NCBI GenBank assembly: GCA_010645155.1
Contig: CM021320.1
Span: 1,552,965 to 1,616,964, forward strand
Direction of reading: 5' to 3'
Source of the DNA: Tigriopus japonicus
Lineage: Eukaryota > Arthropoda > Copepoda > Harpacticoida > Harpacticidae
Length of the DNA stretch: 64,000 nt
Under the pieces are notes generated by a model. It made no database searches and was not told where the DNA came from. It was given only the letters and a program-made list of their open reading frames with translations. Of this stretch, positions 43,214-57,210 are shown one piece after another. Position numbers and translations under genes: made by a program. Every line of letters begins with the position of its first letter. Position 1 is the stretch's first letter.

Positions 43214-46200
43214 CCACTAGATGGAGGCAAAACAGAGCTTAAGGTATCTTCATCTTAAAATTGTCTATTACGACTTTTAAAAAACCGTTTTGTTTTGAAC
43301 ATTTGACCCCACCATGGTACCGAATGAACCTGATTAAGGCTACAAACCTTACCAACCATTTGTACACGATAATAATTATATTGCATCCTGACTAACCAAG
43401 TCCAGTGACAATCAATTGAGTTGGCATATAGTAATGTTGTACATCCTCAAAACCTTGCTTTCACTTTTTCAATTGATCAGTTCGAAATCCAATCCAACCT
43501 GTAACATTGCCTCAAATGAAAAAACGAATAGCGTTGTCTTCATTATGTGCAGAGGATGATCTTTTAAATGTCCCAAGATGTCTCATTGAATGGATTGTCT
43601 TAAAAGAAGTCCTCTAGCCCCCATTACACTTCAAAGTATCACCGTTCAAAGATTAATATTTACTATTCTTTTGCTCTTTCACCGATAAATACGTTGATTA
43701 CACCACCCCCATTTTCATTCTAACAACTGAACAGTCTACATTGGCTCACAAACCTGTTCATCTGATTGCTTGAATTCCAACCTAAAATAACACGTTTTTG
43801 CTTACTAATAATACCCAGATCCATTTGGTAGACTTGAAAATCACATCTTTGCTAATTTCATTCTTACAAGATGTGTAGTTTTGAACACGCGAATAAGCCG
43901 TCATTTAGTGGATATGAGACTCATCTTAGTTGACTGTGTTGTAAGTGCCGACGGAAATTGCCCTTTGGTCACGCATTTGATTAGGTGAGCCACGCCCAAT
44001 CGCCGTCAAAGGCACCCTAAAATCGATCCCATTTAAAAGAACGGACGCCAAGTTGACTGGAAACATCACTAAATACATAGCCACGAATAAGTTGAACAAA
44101 TCTGCAATTTACACTTGGAAACTTCGAGCTCTGTGTTTCCATTGTAAAAAATGAGCCAGGTTCAGATCTAAAAACAAACCAGGCATTTGTATCCAATCCA
44201 AGCTTTGCAATTATAAGATCGTTCATCAGGACCTTAAATTGCATCTGGCAGCTCCTGCAGTCTTCAATCAAAGAAACGTCCCGCAATTAGGCCTGATTCA
44301 ATTATGGAAATTGGAGCACAATTGGAACGGGAACACATACATACATACGTCACTCCATGACTAACGATGATTTTGGGGTACCAGAGCCAACGAAGAAATT
44401 CATTCCTGGCACTTCTATGTGACACAGATTGTCAAAATGAGCTTCACAGGGGTTCAACCACCTCTGGATTGAGATATGTGTCAAATACCTCTAACTCACA
44501 CGGTTTTTATCTCGCCGTCGTCTGGTCGGTCTAATGAGCCCCTCTTTTCGTGCCTTCTTGGCCATACGGTTAGTTTAAAGTGGTTTGAAGAGCTTTTTTG
44601 TATATTCCACGCTATCATATCCCAGAAAGTTGTCGACAGCCGACTGGCATTTGAAGGAATTTCTTGTGGAATCTGCGCTGGTATTTGCTGGAATAATAGC
44701 GTTCTAATTCAGCTTGACATTTAGTCCACACTTTTTCCCTTCACCCCCATCATCCGATCTCAGCACAAACGCCAGCTCACTTCTCCATTTTGAGCAGTGT
44801 AACTCGTATGCAAATCAGAAATGATCAAGTCATCATCATCATCATTTCCTTCATCGTTATCCGCGTTCTCGCCTTGGGCTTCGATTGGAATCGCTTGTGG
44901 TCGATCTCAAAGAACATATTGTACCCCTCAATTCCGTTGTGGATCGATCGTCCGAGGACAAATTTGCGGGCGCCACGTGGTCTGATTAGCCCAACGCCTC
45001 GAAAGACTGCGAATATCACGTTAGATACCATGTCTCAATCACGATTTCAAAATATTTTCCAAACGGATCATGTGTGGACTTGGTGGTGTTGGTTCGGGTT
45101 TGGAATCGAGCCCTATCAAAAGAGTTTTAAAGTGTGTGGAGCCATAAAAATGCTCCCAAGTTGAATCAAAGTCATTTGTTGGACGAGAACCTGGAGCTAT
45201 GGTGGGTCAAGAGGACTGAATACTTGAAAGTGGATATTGCATACACGTCTCGCAGATACACATTAATGTGTGAGGAGGGTTGTGTTATCTATTGACCTGT
45301 TTCTGAACAGAGATACATAACATAGCTTCTCTGGTCACTCAATATTTTCAAAGCAATATATTTTGACCATGGCCATTAGATCAAGTCTTTGGCTGCCAGA
45401 TTAGACCCAGCATTGACTCAGGAAAAGTGCCTCTTGGAAAATATTCTCTACTTACGGCACAAGATTATATTAACTGGGCCTGCTCGAACAACACCAAATT
45501 CTTATACGGCAAAGTTTGAACGTTTGCCCGGAAGTCAACATCAAACGGTCGTTTCAAAGCTTCAAAATCTTCTTAGAGATGGAGACGGTACCTTTAGAGA
45601 GCGAATTTTCTTTCATGAAAAACTTGAACGGAAACGTCGAGAGAGTCACTTTCTAGTTAGGCCCGACCGTACCTCCACAAGAGTCTTTTCGTCCAGAGGA
45701 ATATCGTTGTCCCTCGTACAATGGAGGTATTTCAGATTTCTGCCCCAGGCAGATATTTCATCTTGGCACCACTCGAGTTAGCGCCCAATTAGTTGGGAAG
45801 AAAGTCTGGAAACAAGTTGACGCCAAATGAAATCATGATGAAGAAGGTTCCTTCTAAAAACTTGTCCCTTTGATTGCCGACGAATAAAGCTCAATTCATG
45901 GCCCAATTATGATTTTTTTTTGCATCGACGACTTGTCCTCCACGAAGATTTGCCTTTGATGAGAAGGATCGAAAGAGATAAAATGTGATCAAATAGTATT
46001 TGGCAGAGTAACAATCAATCCTGTCTGATTTAATGAAGAGGATCGTAAGTTTCTTCCTCATACCAATTTCCTTTAAGGGATTTCCCTCTAACAAGATGGT
46101 ATGCTTGCTTGAGGTCATAAATTCGGATTTATCGTCAATGGGAAGCGCACAACCGGCTACATAAAATAGGAATCCAACGGTCTAATCTGATATCAAGAAG

Positions 46201-49200
46201 GCTTTTTTTGGTCAAGTCCTTCACATGGTTGAAGTTAAAAAACATGGAGAATGCACATTTAGCATCCTTTACTAAACTCCCGGCTCTTTCTCCAAGAAAC
46301 ATTCAACGGAGGCCGAAAAGAGGCATCATCTTGATTGACGTGACACCTTGGCACCTGAAAAATACAAGAAAAAGTCATTTCCAAGATTAAGGGCCCTAAT
46401 TTTCCTGGACGTTTTTTCACGTTCTTTGATTACAAATCAAAGCCTATTCCAAATTTTTCTTGTTTGGAGGGAAATCCGTCCCGAAAAGCGGCTTAGAAGA
46501 GAAGTAGTAATTAATCATGACCTCTAAGAGCCCAAGTGGTGTAAAATTCATTTATCATCCTCAAATGCAACGCAAAAGATGTGAGTCCAGGCATTGCTCT
46601 ACACATTCTTGTTTTTGTTGAAGCAAATGAAAGAAAAGATGGACTTCTTTCATTTAGCTGTTGTACATACGTCGAGGAGAAAATCGGGATCGAGAGCAGA
46701 AGTCTCGATCCTCAAACCTTGATCTGAGATTGATCAAAATATTGAAAAATCATCATTCTTTAAGCTCATTGTCTCGTGCTGCACCACGAGCATCCATTCA
46801 AGATGAGGCTTGAGGTTGAGCTTGTGGTTTTTGAAAAACACAAGACTTGGCATGGTTCTTAATATGCTCATTTTGGTCATGAAACCCCTTGATTTGAGCC
46901 ATTAAGACCACCTGCCTCGTTGCTCTTCCACTTGCCAAATCTGAGGCCAAGGATGGTACTGTGCACGTGCTTGGATTTGGACTTTGAAAAAATATATACA
47001 CTTCCTCATTGACAATTTTCCAATCCAATGTTCCATGTACTTATTCAAGTCGTTGTGGTGGCCAAATTCCGCTTGAATAACGAGATTTACAAGTTGACGA
47101 GCGTGCGAATTGTAGCGAGTTGTGGTTACATTTATGGGCGAATGTTGTACTTCTACCTCACACACTTCCAGAGATATTAGTGGTGGGATTAACCCACGCC
47201 AGTCGAGCGATCCATTACCCAACTTTAAAATCTTGGACAACGCCCAGTTTTACAAGACAATTAGGATAGGAGCATCGCATTTAATTGCACTCCTTACTCC
47301 TCAAAACAGAACACTTATTCTTCGACTGTATGGAGTTGCCACCAAAAATGAACATCATCAGTCACATCTTGGATTGGTTAGATGTGAAATAAAGCCAGCC
47401 AAACGGGTCGTCGTTGGCAGAATGGATGGATAGATGGATGGATGGCTAATATCTTGGGTGGTTTAGCTTTTTTGGGTGTGCCGGTCATCCAGGCGCCACT
47501 CTCATTTCATTGAGACCTAGATTGTTGAACGTAATGAGATGGCACTTGATATGCTTACATAAACCCAATTCCTTGAAGGTGGTCGCCATCCATCCAAGAC
47601 AAGATGTTTTACCTTCTACGTTTTGAGCCGTTGGAATAAATAACGCAAGATTGAGAACCACGGGATTCTCGTACTCTGAAATGAACCACAGGAGCACTGA
47701 TTCCCTTGTCAATCATTTTGATAAGCTCACAAGGAGATCTAGGAACGGGTAAGTACGTCCCTACGTAGAAGGGCCAACAAGTTCGATGGATGGCTCTTTG
47801 ATTTTGATCGGATCTGGCGGAAATTGAATGGACAAAAGCCAGATTAGAATCTCAATAGGTCATTCTTCAAATGGACATTTCCACATTTCTAGCCCCTTTT
47901 ATTTTTCTTTCTTGTCCGTCAACATCGTTTTCGAAAACAGATCGAGAAATTCGAAGGCCCGGTTTGGAATCCCGATTGTCGACCTCAAATTTTGGACCTG
48001 GCCTTAAAAGCCGAGCTACTAGCAATCAATACATTCTACACATCTCCGGCAATTATATGAGGGGTTATTGACTCCTAGTGTGATTTGGAAATTGATTTTT
48101 CATACCGTTCTCACAAGTTAGCCCACATCTCACTGAATCACTCAACCACACTCGATCTCGATTCTTAATTCTCGATTTTTGATTCGTTCTCAAGTGATTT
48201 CAAATCGCCAATTCAATTGCATTACTGGAGAGTGATCCGATGGGCTACAAAGAGTTCTGAACGAATCGTGGGTGTTGCCTTCAACACCCAAACAGAAGCC
48301 ACGGATTTTGAACGAGAAAATATCTAACGAATATCAACAGCTCATTCATAAAGAAACCTCGGATATCCAGCAACGATCCTCCACATCCACATGTTGGACT
48401 TGAATTTAGTAGAACTGAACTGTGATTCATGGATATTATTCCTTTATTCCTCATGGGGGATCCCGTTGCAATACCTCAGGGGTAATTCCAATCCTCAAGT
48501 GGAGAGGGGTTCGTTCACTTTAAGCACACTCTTCCATGAAACGTTACGTTAGGTATGCCATTTCGAGTGGAATATTGGCCCATTAAGCTCGTCAAGAATC
48601 ATCTGACCTCTTGGCTCAAGGATGGTTATGGATAAGCATTCAATATTAGGCTTTGGCTGCACCGAATCCCCTCTTGAAATATTTATCGATCTCATGGATA
48701 TGTGTGTTCCGTGTGTGCCAACCACGAGGAGCCATGATTTGGAAGGGGTTCGTTGAGTATTGGCTGAATCTAATTCATCGTGACTTATTTGCTGAAACTT
48801 CATCATATCAAGACCCCATATTGGGCAAGTATTTGGAGAGCGAAGTGGCCCTTAAATCATTTCACATGACTTTTTGACTAATCGAACCATCACGAGGCCA
48901 TGCCTGTTCTTGTCTCCCTACTGTGGATGTAAAGCAGGGCGGTCTGTTCTTGAAGCCGTTGAGCCGTTTTAAATGGGCCGCTTTCCGGGTTCCAAATGTG
49001 GATTCGATCTTGATCCGACCTAACAGAATGCCATCAGACATTAGGTACGAGTAAATGTTCGTTCATTGGTTCAAATCGATTTGACATGCTTACCTCTTGC
49101 TTCGATTCGGCCAAAGCTAACTAACTACTCGAGATCGAGGAATACGCCACAAGACTACATACTAAATGGTGCATGCGCAGATGGGTAGCAAACGAGCGGG

Positions 49201-52200
49201 TCATTCCATTCAGTTGGCAGAGGTCTAACAAAAAGCATCATCTCGTGCTTATTGGCTCGGATAAATGCCGTGTAAAAAGTGTGATCTCCAGGCATTAGCA
49301 TATAAATGGCCAGACAATCCGGACTAGGCCTCGTGATCTGTGGGAAAAGAATCTTAAATATGCCACCTAAGGCCTTTTATGGCAATCGACATGTTGGTCG
49401 ATAAAAAATGGGGTACCTAATGGTTACAAATTAGCTCCTCAAAGACGTAAATAGAATGCTCGATCCCCAATGCTCAATCACATGGGTGGGTATTTCGAAT
49501 TACTCACCTGGGCTGGAAATGTTTTTGAGTGTGTGAGAGAGTGTGAGAGTGTGAGAATGAAAATTTGGGGGATAAGTGGCGGTTACATTTGGTCGGCATT
49601 GTCAAATAGCAAACGAAAACAGACCTGAGACGGCGAAAAGTGGCTGAAAATTTGGTACGGATTGAACAAAGAAAAAGAAGTGAATCAATATTTGGCCAAT
49701 CGTATTTTGTGGCAAAACCTTTTGTTTGGATTCGTTTGTTACCACATGAAGTCTTGGAAAAGGGGTTGTTGCCAATTCGATTCTTATCTCTCTCTTGCAC
49801 AGAAGGAATAGGTGCTTAGCTTTGCATTGGCCTTGTTTAATTAAGCCGGGACTAAGCTTCTTAAGTGCAAAGAGAATTCTCAATATCCACTCTAAGCCAT
49901 AGGAACCTATGAAATATCGCTTCTATGCGATATTTCAAATATAGGGTTCATTTCAAACTTGTTTATTTTACCGACTTTCCTTCCAGACGCTTCCGTCAAA
50001 GGAAATTTGGCCGCTATTTTGACTTCTTGAGGGCAAGTCACCAAAGCGCAGATTTGGTGATACTTTGATGCTCTACGAAGAGCACTCTCCTGCTATCTCC
50101 TTCTTCAAATCAGATCATGGGGCGAACACATTTGCGCTGTGGATATTATTCTTGGGATTTCAGGTGGGGTGATCTCCCATGATGATGAAGATGATAAAGA
50201 GGACGAAGTCTGCAACGAAGACGGCAATATTGTTGTTGTTGATGATGATGCAGCAGTTGCCAGAATCAGCCAAGGTAAATATGAGAGAGAGATCAATATT
50301 CCTTGAAATGAGGAATTTGCCCTCTTGTCATGCTTCCAGATTTTATACTATCTTTCGTGATTTCTGATTAGTAATGTTTGAAAACAAACAAAAAATTTCA
50401 AGCAGATTTGTGAATGTCATGAAAGCGCAGTTTTGCCGTATTAAGTACTGTAAACTGCACACATGTTTCAGAAAGGCAATATATCCCTTTATGTAATTTC
50501 CTTGAGCAACTTCTTTGTGTTTTTGCAAATGACTACTCACAAACTCACAAAGTTCAATTTGAACAAACAAAGCGTGGGTCCAACTTGAGCACGATTTCCT
50601 GTTGCTAAAAATATTCCTAACATCCACCTTGGAAAAATATCATCCAAAAGCTTCTCGTCCAGTTACAAAGCTAAAACAGGGAATGAATTATTAGCCTTGA
50701 ATCACGTTTTAACCGAGATTGAGAACGGGTTACAGTTTGACTCGAATTGAACTAGTTCTCACGACATCCGAAACCGATGGCCGATACCTGATTGGAATCA
50801 TTGATTACAGCGTTAACATTGTGAAGACAAAGGTTATTCCTCAATATACTCTTTGGATGGAGTTTTGCCATCGAAAAACGATCTGAAGTAATTATACGTC
50901 AGCGTCACTTTGATTCGAGCAGAAACCCCCAGAAAGTTGATTTTGGCCGTAAATAGATTCTACAAATCCTTGTCACGATTATAATTCTCGATGGAACTCG
51001 TCAAGTTTTGGGTCCTCGTGAATCAGATGGGCTCTCGAAGCCTGCTTGAGTGCCAGAAGCCAAAAGGACCCAAGCAAGCCAGCAAGCAAGCAAGTGAGCA
51101 TGCGAACGGTCAACAACATGCCATTATCGCCAACGAACGAACGCCGCTCTGTTCTTCCAAAGGGATCCCGAGTCAAGAACATAGCTAGCTAGGCAATGCA
51201 ATTCTGTTATAGGTACGAGATAGATCGAGCATTCAAACGTAGTGAGTGCGTCAATGAGTGCGTCAAGAGGAGAAGTCAGTGTAAATCCGGACAGGATCTG
51301 GTGAGGTGTGAAGACGTTGACCAGTGCCAACTTGATTACAATCTGATTCGGGAAAGACCCTGTTTTAGTTTCGTGCTCAAGGATAGAATGGCGGCCTAAT
51401 TTTGGGTGAAACATACATTTCTAACAGGTAAGAGCCTCGAGAAGGACGAAAATGTGCCGTTTTTCCTTGAAGAAAGGAAAGTGGACTAATCGATACTTTT
51501 ACATTTTCCAATACAACCATTTTCGACAAGGCTCTTGGTTACCCATTATTTCCATTAGTACTTCCATGAGTCCAGAAGTAGTTTTTCTCTACCCACCGAA
51601 TATTGATCCGTAATCTCTGGAGGATCCTAAAGATGGTAGATAAGGTCATTGTTTGCTCAGCAATATCACTTGGACCATCATAAATCGCCTTGTGGGTACA
51701 CCGTCCGCAGTCGGTCCAATCGTATTTAGTGTTTGCCCTGTCCATTTATGCAGTTTCCTGTCATCTCCGACCCTACTCTTGACACCGCTATCAAAGTGGA
51801 CGTTTTTGTTGCATTTTTCACGTAAACGGCGCATGTTTATGGTCAAGATGTAATTGAGCCGGGTTTCCATCTCTTTGTGGTTATTTCTTTTTTGCCTTTA
51901 AGAGGACACACTAAGCTGGAAATAAATTATGAGCCTGTCGCTTCCATATGCAAACGATGAGTGGAGGTTCTTCAATCCTCTCCACAGATCAAGCAAGAGA
52001 TCTCCAGTGCAACCAATGGGAAGTAAAATGATTTCGAATCACTTGCCTGAATGATGGGATAGCGAAATTTTTGATGGCTATCCTGTCATCAAGGGAAAAC
52101 TTGTTTCCAAGTCAAGAGTGAGGATTGGAGTCTCATTAAAAATCTCTCGACAGGTTTTGAGAACCCAAATTGATTTTCATCTGTTCGGAAGTTTGAGGTG

Positions 52201-55065
52201 GTAGAAACGGGAAGAGTCTCGATATCCTTGACTATCAGTTCATCTCAGAAATGCAGAGCTCAAACAAGTTTCAGTCTCGGTTTCTTCTTATGTCTCTCTT
52301 GAGAGACATACATCACTCTCTTTCCCAATAGAGTCTCACGATTCAAAACGTGGAGTGTACACATAACTTCTTTCGCTTTTTATGCAAGTTCTATCAGTGT
52401 TTGGTATTTCTTTTTCATTTCATTCTAGAGCCATTTATTCTAACTTCAAAAGTTGTGTTCTTGTAATGCACGAAAATTGCATTGGTTTGTCACAACGGTG
52501 TCCAAAAGTCCACATGTCTGAAAGCTTCCCCAACTCCTTTTTGAATGTCTGAAATTGGTCGCTCTGATTTCGTCGATCTCTTGTCTTCTCCTTTTCCTCT
52601 TTTTCTCCTTCCTCATATGTAGAGGGTGACTAATTTTGAAATTGAAGTTGACATTTTAAACTTGTAATAACTTTAAAATGAGGCAAAAATCTCGATGTCC
52701 TTAAAATTTAAGACTGTTTTCTGAAACAATAATTAACAACTTACTGTTAACTGCTACCAATTTCAAATCACTGGGGATGTACGAGAGGCATTCAAACTTA
52801 GCAAAGTGAAGAGCGTATTTTCGGAATTTCTTTACCTCTACACTCCAAGAAATGCTATAAATGCCGCTGGAGGTCGCTTTTTCGACTCTCAATACCGTTA
52901 TGCCCTTTTGTCTGGATAACCGATCCCCAAAACGTTCATGGCTTAAAAACGGAATACATCAGGCCAATTCAAACCCACTATTCTTTTCCATTAGTAGCTT
53001 GGAATTGAACCACTTGACACATTGAAAATCACTTAAGCAGTGTTCCCGCCCCATCCATGATTACACTTCCTTGAATCCCAATTCACGGTCAAGTCAAATG
53101 TGACGCTTGGGGCCAAGTGCGACTAATCTCATCAACATTTCATCCTGTGGTACCCCCACTGAGCTGATCGCTAGACAGACATCTCCTCAATTGTCCGAAC
53201 TCCAAAGAGCACCTTGAACATCCTTCTTGATGAGATGAACATTATCATGGTCATGTGTGTGTTTGCGTTGAGCTCGTGTGCAGTAATAGTAGTAGTTTTG
53301 TGTCCAATGTGTTGTTCTTTGTTTCTTCTTCTTCGTCGTCGCCGTCATGTTCGTCTTGTGCTTCCATGAATTTATTTTTGTTTGGCACACTCAAGACCAA
53401 CCTGACTATTCGCTTTCGAGTGTTCATCACTCATTTTCTTTCATCGACTCTTGAGTTTCAAGGAAGTCCTCGTCTCTCTTTCTCTCGCTCTGCATCTCCC
53501 TCGAAGTATGTTTGATGGTGTTGTATTCATATTCAGTCACCTTGGCCATCTTTTTGGCTATGTGAGCCACAATCCACTGTTGATCCCTCCCCCTATGAGC
53601 TTTGCTGAGGAATCCATGGTTAGGAACAACGTGTATGAATGTGCCAGTTGATGGGTCGTGCATTGTTTAGACCGAGCATGATTGGGCCCTTTGTGATTTG
53701 CGAGCCTTGATTTGGTTGTGCATCTCTCTCTCTTGTTTTTCCAATCAATGATGGGCGGGGGGTAAACAGAAACAACAACAAGAATCAAGTCAGCGAGGCA
53801 TTATTCAGCGAATCTTGATTCCCAATCTTTCGATCTTTGGCTACAATCGGCGGCGACTCAAACGCGATCCTGGTGATCCGATTGCAATGCTGGCTTCTTG
53901 TCGAACATTGCTAAAATGGGTGTCGGGGCCTGGATTTGTTTGGCCTGCTATGGATGAGTCTACGGTACTTGCCTACAATCAAGGCTCCTTGTCTTAACCT
54001 GTGTGTGTATGTGAACAGTTAAAGACAGATTCAAAGGCAATTCGAAATACGATGCATCATTTGAGCGTCCTATTAGCATTGCTAGACAGTCCAAGGTTGA
54101 CGTCCGAAATTGATTCGTTTCCAAAGAAGCTTCATCAGGCGAAAAGAAACGAAGGAAGGAAGGACAGAAGTAAATCTTGATGACGTTCAAGCTGGGAAAG
54201 AGGTCTGCAAAGATTCTACAAAAGCCCGCTTGTTACTGGAATGACAATAAATTGACTGAAAAATACCCAAAATTGGCCACTTTGGCATTCAAGGCAAGGC
54301 TCGCTCAATTACCTCATGCACGCTTGCCTTCGTCTTGACATGGGTTGCTCCATACAATGAGCACGCCCTATGAAGATGATCGCTAAACCAACGATCATTT
54401 TGGTGGCAAAAGAAGGCTGTCTGACGGAGTTGTGAAGAATGACGATCGTCCTTATTTGGATTAGAACGCCTTAAGTAGGAATGCACGGGTTAAACAGTTT
54501 TGAGTTTTTCGTTGTTATGGGCTTTTTTGGCAAATTGCTTCACTCTCATCAATCCTCATAGTTGCTGTACGTAGAGAAGACACCCTCTTTGGGGTCGGTC
54601 TGGATTGGGGATCAAGTTTGGGTCTCCTGCACAACACCTTCTCGCTTATTTGGAGCGTGGGCAGAAAAGTGAAGTGGATATTGTTGACTCTTTTATAGGT
54701 TTATGGCCTTGGGGTTGGAGATTTTACTTGGAATGGTTTTTATTGCACATGGAACAAACCTTGTCTAGTTTCTTTTATAACGCTGTCTGACAATGACGCT
54801 TTGCAAATTTAAGACAAATTTTCAAATCAAACTCGGTGTTTTGGATTAATCGAAAAATGAAAAAAGGAACTTTGCCACGCATTGTCAACGAGAAATCTCT
54901 ACAAAGGCAAGGATTACAATACCAGTCTGACCATCATTAGTTTGCTACCAAGAAGGGTCCTAGTCATCGTGGTCATCAATATCTTTTGAATCTGACACAA
55001 TGAGGACCATTCCTGCCATTTTCAAGGTATTTGGGGGGAAAGATCACGACCAAAAGCCATCACAA
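43214..55065. other. Gene-poor region, no coding sequence supported
   Basis: About 12 kb without a recognisable gene. The open frames (for example 44790-45164, 45389-45781, 46902-47240) have no domain signature. Short GAT/CAT runs (44833-44848, 50180-50255), a GATG run (47423-47445), a GT/GA-rich stretch (49520-49556) and a small hairpin (49903-49949) are seen. A Cys-containing 67-codon frame at 51196-51399 was considered but is not supported. Confidence 0.5.
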
Positions 55066-55350
55066 TTTGTATTCAGCTTTATTTCCAATCTCGCCAAAAC
55101 ACCACGTGAAGCTAGAGGTACCTTGAATACAGTTGCCAAACAAATTTCTCGGACTGATACTTTCACCTGTAATCTTCAGCCATTTTCATTGAGATGTAAC
55201 GAGAATTTAGAGGGCTTTCCAGTTGCAATAGAATTGAAACGTATCACGACGCCCTTGGTTTCTTGTAGAAACGAGCCGTGCTCTCAATTTATAGCACTAA
55301 TTATTGCCTCTAGGTTTGTCCAGTTGTGGACCGCTCTATCGTTTCTCGTT
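55066..55350. repeat. Dispersed repeat, copy 1
   Basis: Similar over about 285 bp (roughly 80 percent by eye) to 60042-60326, in the same orientation. Shared blocks include ATCACAATTTGT, GTGAAGCTA, ATTTCTCGGACT, CAGCCATTTTCATTGAGATG, TTTAGAGGGCT and ACCGCTCTATCGTTTCT. It is probably an unclassified interspersed repeat, because open frames across the two copies are not conserved. Confidence 0.75.
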
Positions 55351-55403
55351 CTTGGCTTCTTAATAATAAAGGATTTTGGGTCCAAGTTGTCATTTCCCTT
55401 TTT

Positions 55404-55688
55404 CAATGGATGAGTGTAATCGAACAAATTCAGCTGGGGATTTTGGGGCCAAAATGGCTAGGGATGGGTCAGAATTAGGTTCGGACATTTCATAGTTTTA
55501 GTTTGCTACGTGAGGAAAAAAAATCAAATTTTAATTGATTATAAAAAGGAAAAAGGAAAAAAGAAAACGAATTGGGCTCACGAATTTTGATTAAGTTTTG
55601 TGGAGGGTGAGTCTCGACTCTGACACATCACTAGCCATTTTGGCCCCAGAATCCCCAGCTGAATTCGTTCGATTGCACTCATCCATTG
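55404..55688. mobile_element. Inverted-repeat MITE-like element (285 bp)
   Basis: Arms of about 70 bp (55404-55473 and 55619-55688) are reverse complements with only about five mismatches. They begin CAATGGATGAGTG and include AATTCAGCTGGGGATT and GGGGCCAAAATGGCTAG. The AT-rich interior of about 145 bp has no coding capacity. Flanking sequence gives no clear target-site duplication, so the superfamily is not assigned. It starts about 50 bp after dispersed repeat copy 1. Confidence 0.82.
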
Positions 55689-56203
55689 TTCTTCATAAGG
55701 TGTTTTCCGGTTTCACCATTTGAGGCTGACCAACATGGTGAGTGGGTGGGGCTTTGATAGGATGGATTCATACATATTGGCATATTCCTCCTCCTCCTTC
55801 ACTTGCTACTTGTTTAATTGGAGTATGCAAGTTTGCCCATGATTTTGCATTTAGCGTTCCTTCTGGCACCCGGGTTTCTCTTCCCCGTGCTTTCTGCAAA
55901 TCCGTTCAGTTCGTAACAAAGCAATGGGCGTGGCGAGGGTGGTTCTCCACGAGCACTTCGAGCACACCACTTCTTTGAGGAATTATAATAGTTGTAGTAA
56001 TAGTAGAATGGAATATATTTCAGATTTTCTCAACATCGACTGATGGAGGGCCTTAGCCAAATGGCTACTCTAGGCTCAAATAAAATCTGTAGTCAGAAAG
56101 GGTAAAAAAGAAGGGATATTATGTATGCAGTACTGTACATATGAGAACTTGTGGATCTATAAGCTTCGCAGGATATTGAAAATTGATTGGTAGCCGGTTT
56201 CTT
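55689..56203. other. Short spacer without gene
   Basis: I see no gene. It precedes, on the minus strand, the 3' end of the retrotransposon fragment that follows. Confidence 0.4.
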
Positions 56204-56869
56204 TTAGAATGGAGAGTTCTTTGCCAGTTTTCTGGCTACCACTTTCGCCGTTCGTAGGGAGGATGCACCCCGAAGCTCAGGAGATGTATCCCACATGAGG
56301 TTTATGTTCCTGGCTGCATCTGAGGAGGAGCTGGGCCTTAGCAGGCCCTCTGTCGCCGCTCTAGTCCTCGTGGAGACCTTGGTTGCGATCTCGTCCAAGG
56401 GGCCTTTGCCCTCTGCTCGAAGATTAGCACATTTCCATGCTGCTAATGAAGCTTGTTGGACCACCACTTGGTTGACGCTGAGGAATCCAAGCTTTCCAGC
56501 CATGACCTTTGCCTGGACATGTTCAGAGCGTCGTACATGCAGCAGAAGTCGGGCAGCGTCATTAAGAACCACCTGAGCCTTATTGTTAGTGCTAGAGTTG
56601 AAAGATTGGTTTTGGGAGGGAGCACAGAAAGCTCTGGTTACCCACGCACATTGTTGCAGTTTTCCCCAGATAAGGGCATGGGTAATCTCATTCAGGAGTT
56701 TTCCCCGTGGAATGTGGGCTTCAATTCGACGGACTACACCAAGCCGGGAACGGAGACTTGCGACCATGGCCTTGTTTGACTCAGCAAAGCAAAAACGGGT
56801 GTCCAGTGATGAGCCGAGGACCGTCATAGTAGGGACTGGGCTCAGAGATGTGTCGCCTATTCCAACCGC
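56204..56869 (-). pseudogene. Non-LTR retrotransposon reverse transcriptase, C-terminal fragment
   Basis: The frame reads AVGIGDTSLSPVP...TVLGSSLDTRFCF, then SLRSRLGVVRRIEAHIPRGKLL and ALIWGKLQQCAWVTRAF, ending at a stop at 56204. The 'GD...VLGxxLD' block and the following 'SRLGVxRR...' helix are characteristic of the thumb/C-terminal part of LINE reverse transcriptases. The polymerase core with its catalytic YxDD box is missing, because the homology stops at about 56869 where an AT-rich block begins. It is therefore a 5'-truncated, dead copy. About 220 residues remain open, so the insertion may be fairly young. Confidence 0.72.
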
Positions 56870-56992
56870 ATAACAAATTATAATATTACAACCTACAATA
56901 TTACATTATATAATATTATATAATTAATATTTAATATTATAATATTATATTATATAATATTATAATATTACAACTATAACAAATTAAACAAA
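56870..56992. repeat. AT-rich TAATAT low-complexity block
   Basis: About 120 bp composed almost only of TAATAT/ATATTA words that can fold on themselves. It is bracketed by direct copies of ATAACAAATTA (about 56869-56879 and 56975-56985) and marks the 5' break of the retrotransposon fragment. Confidence 0.85.
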
Positions 56993-57210
56993 ATTAAAAA
57001 GGATAACAAATTGACCACTTTTGTCCAAACAAGGGCGTAAACGAAACTGAAAATATGCATAGTTTACTGTAGACTTCTTAAGACTTTTGTTGTCAAATTT
57101 TGGTGGCACATCTGGCTTTAGTTGGTAGTCAAATATCTGGTAATCCTGCTGTCCACACGACGTCTTCAAAATTTTGGGCACCTCAAGTCGCATATTACCG
57201 CGTCAGCTGA

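Noticed and set aside
51196..51399. Cys-rich 67-codon frame that could be a small secreted peptide
   Set aside because: No signal peptide and an overlapping open frame on the other strand; not enough to call.
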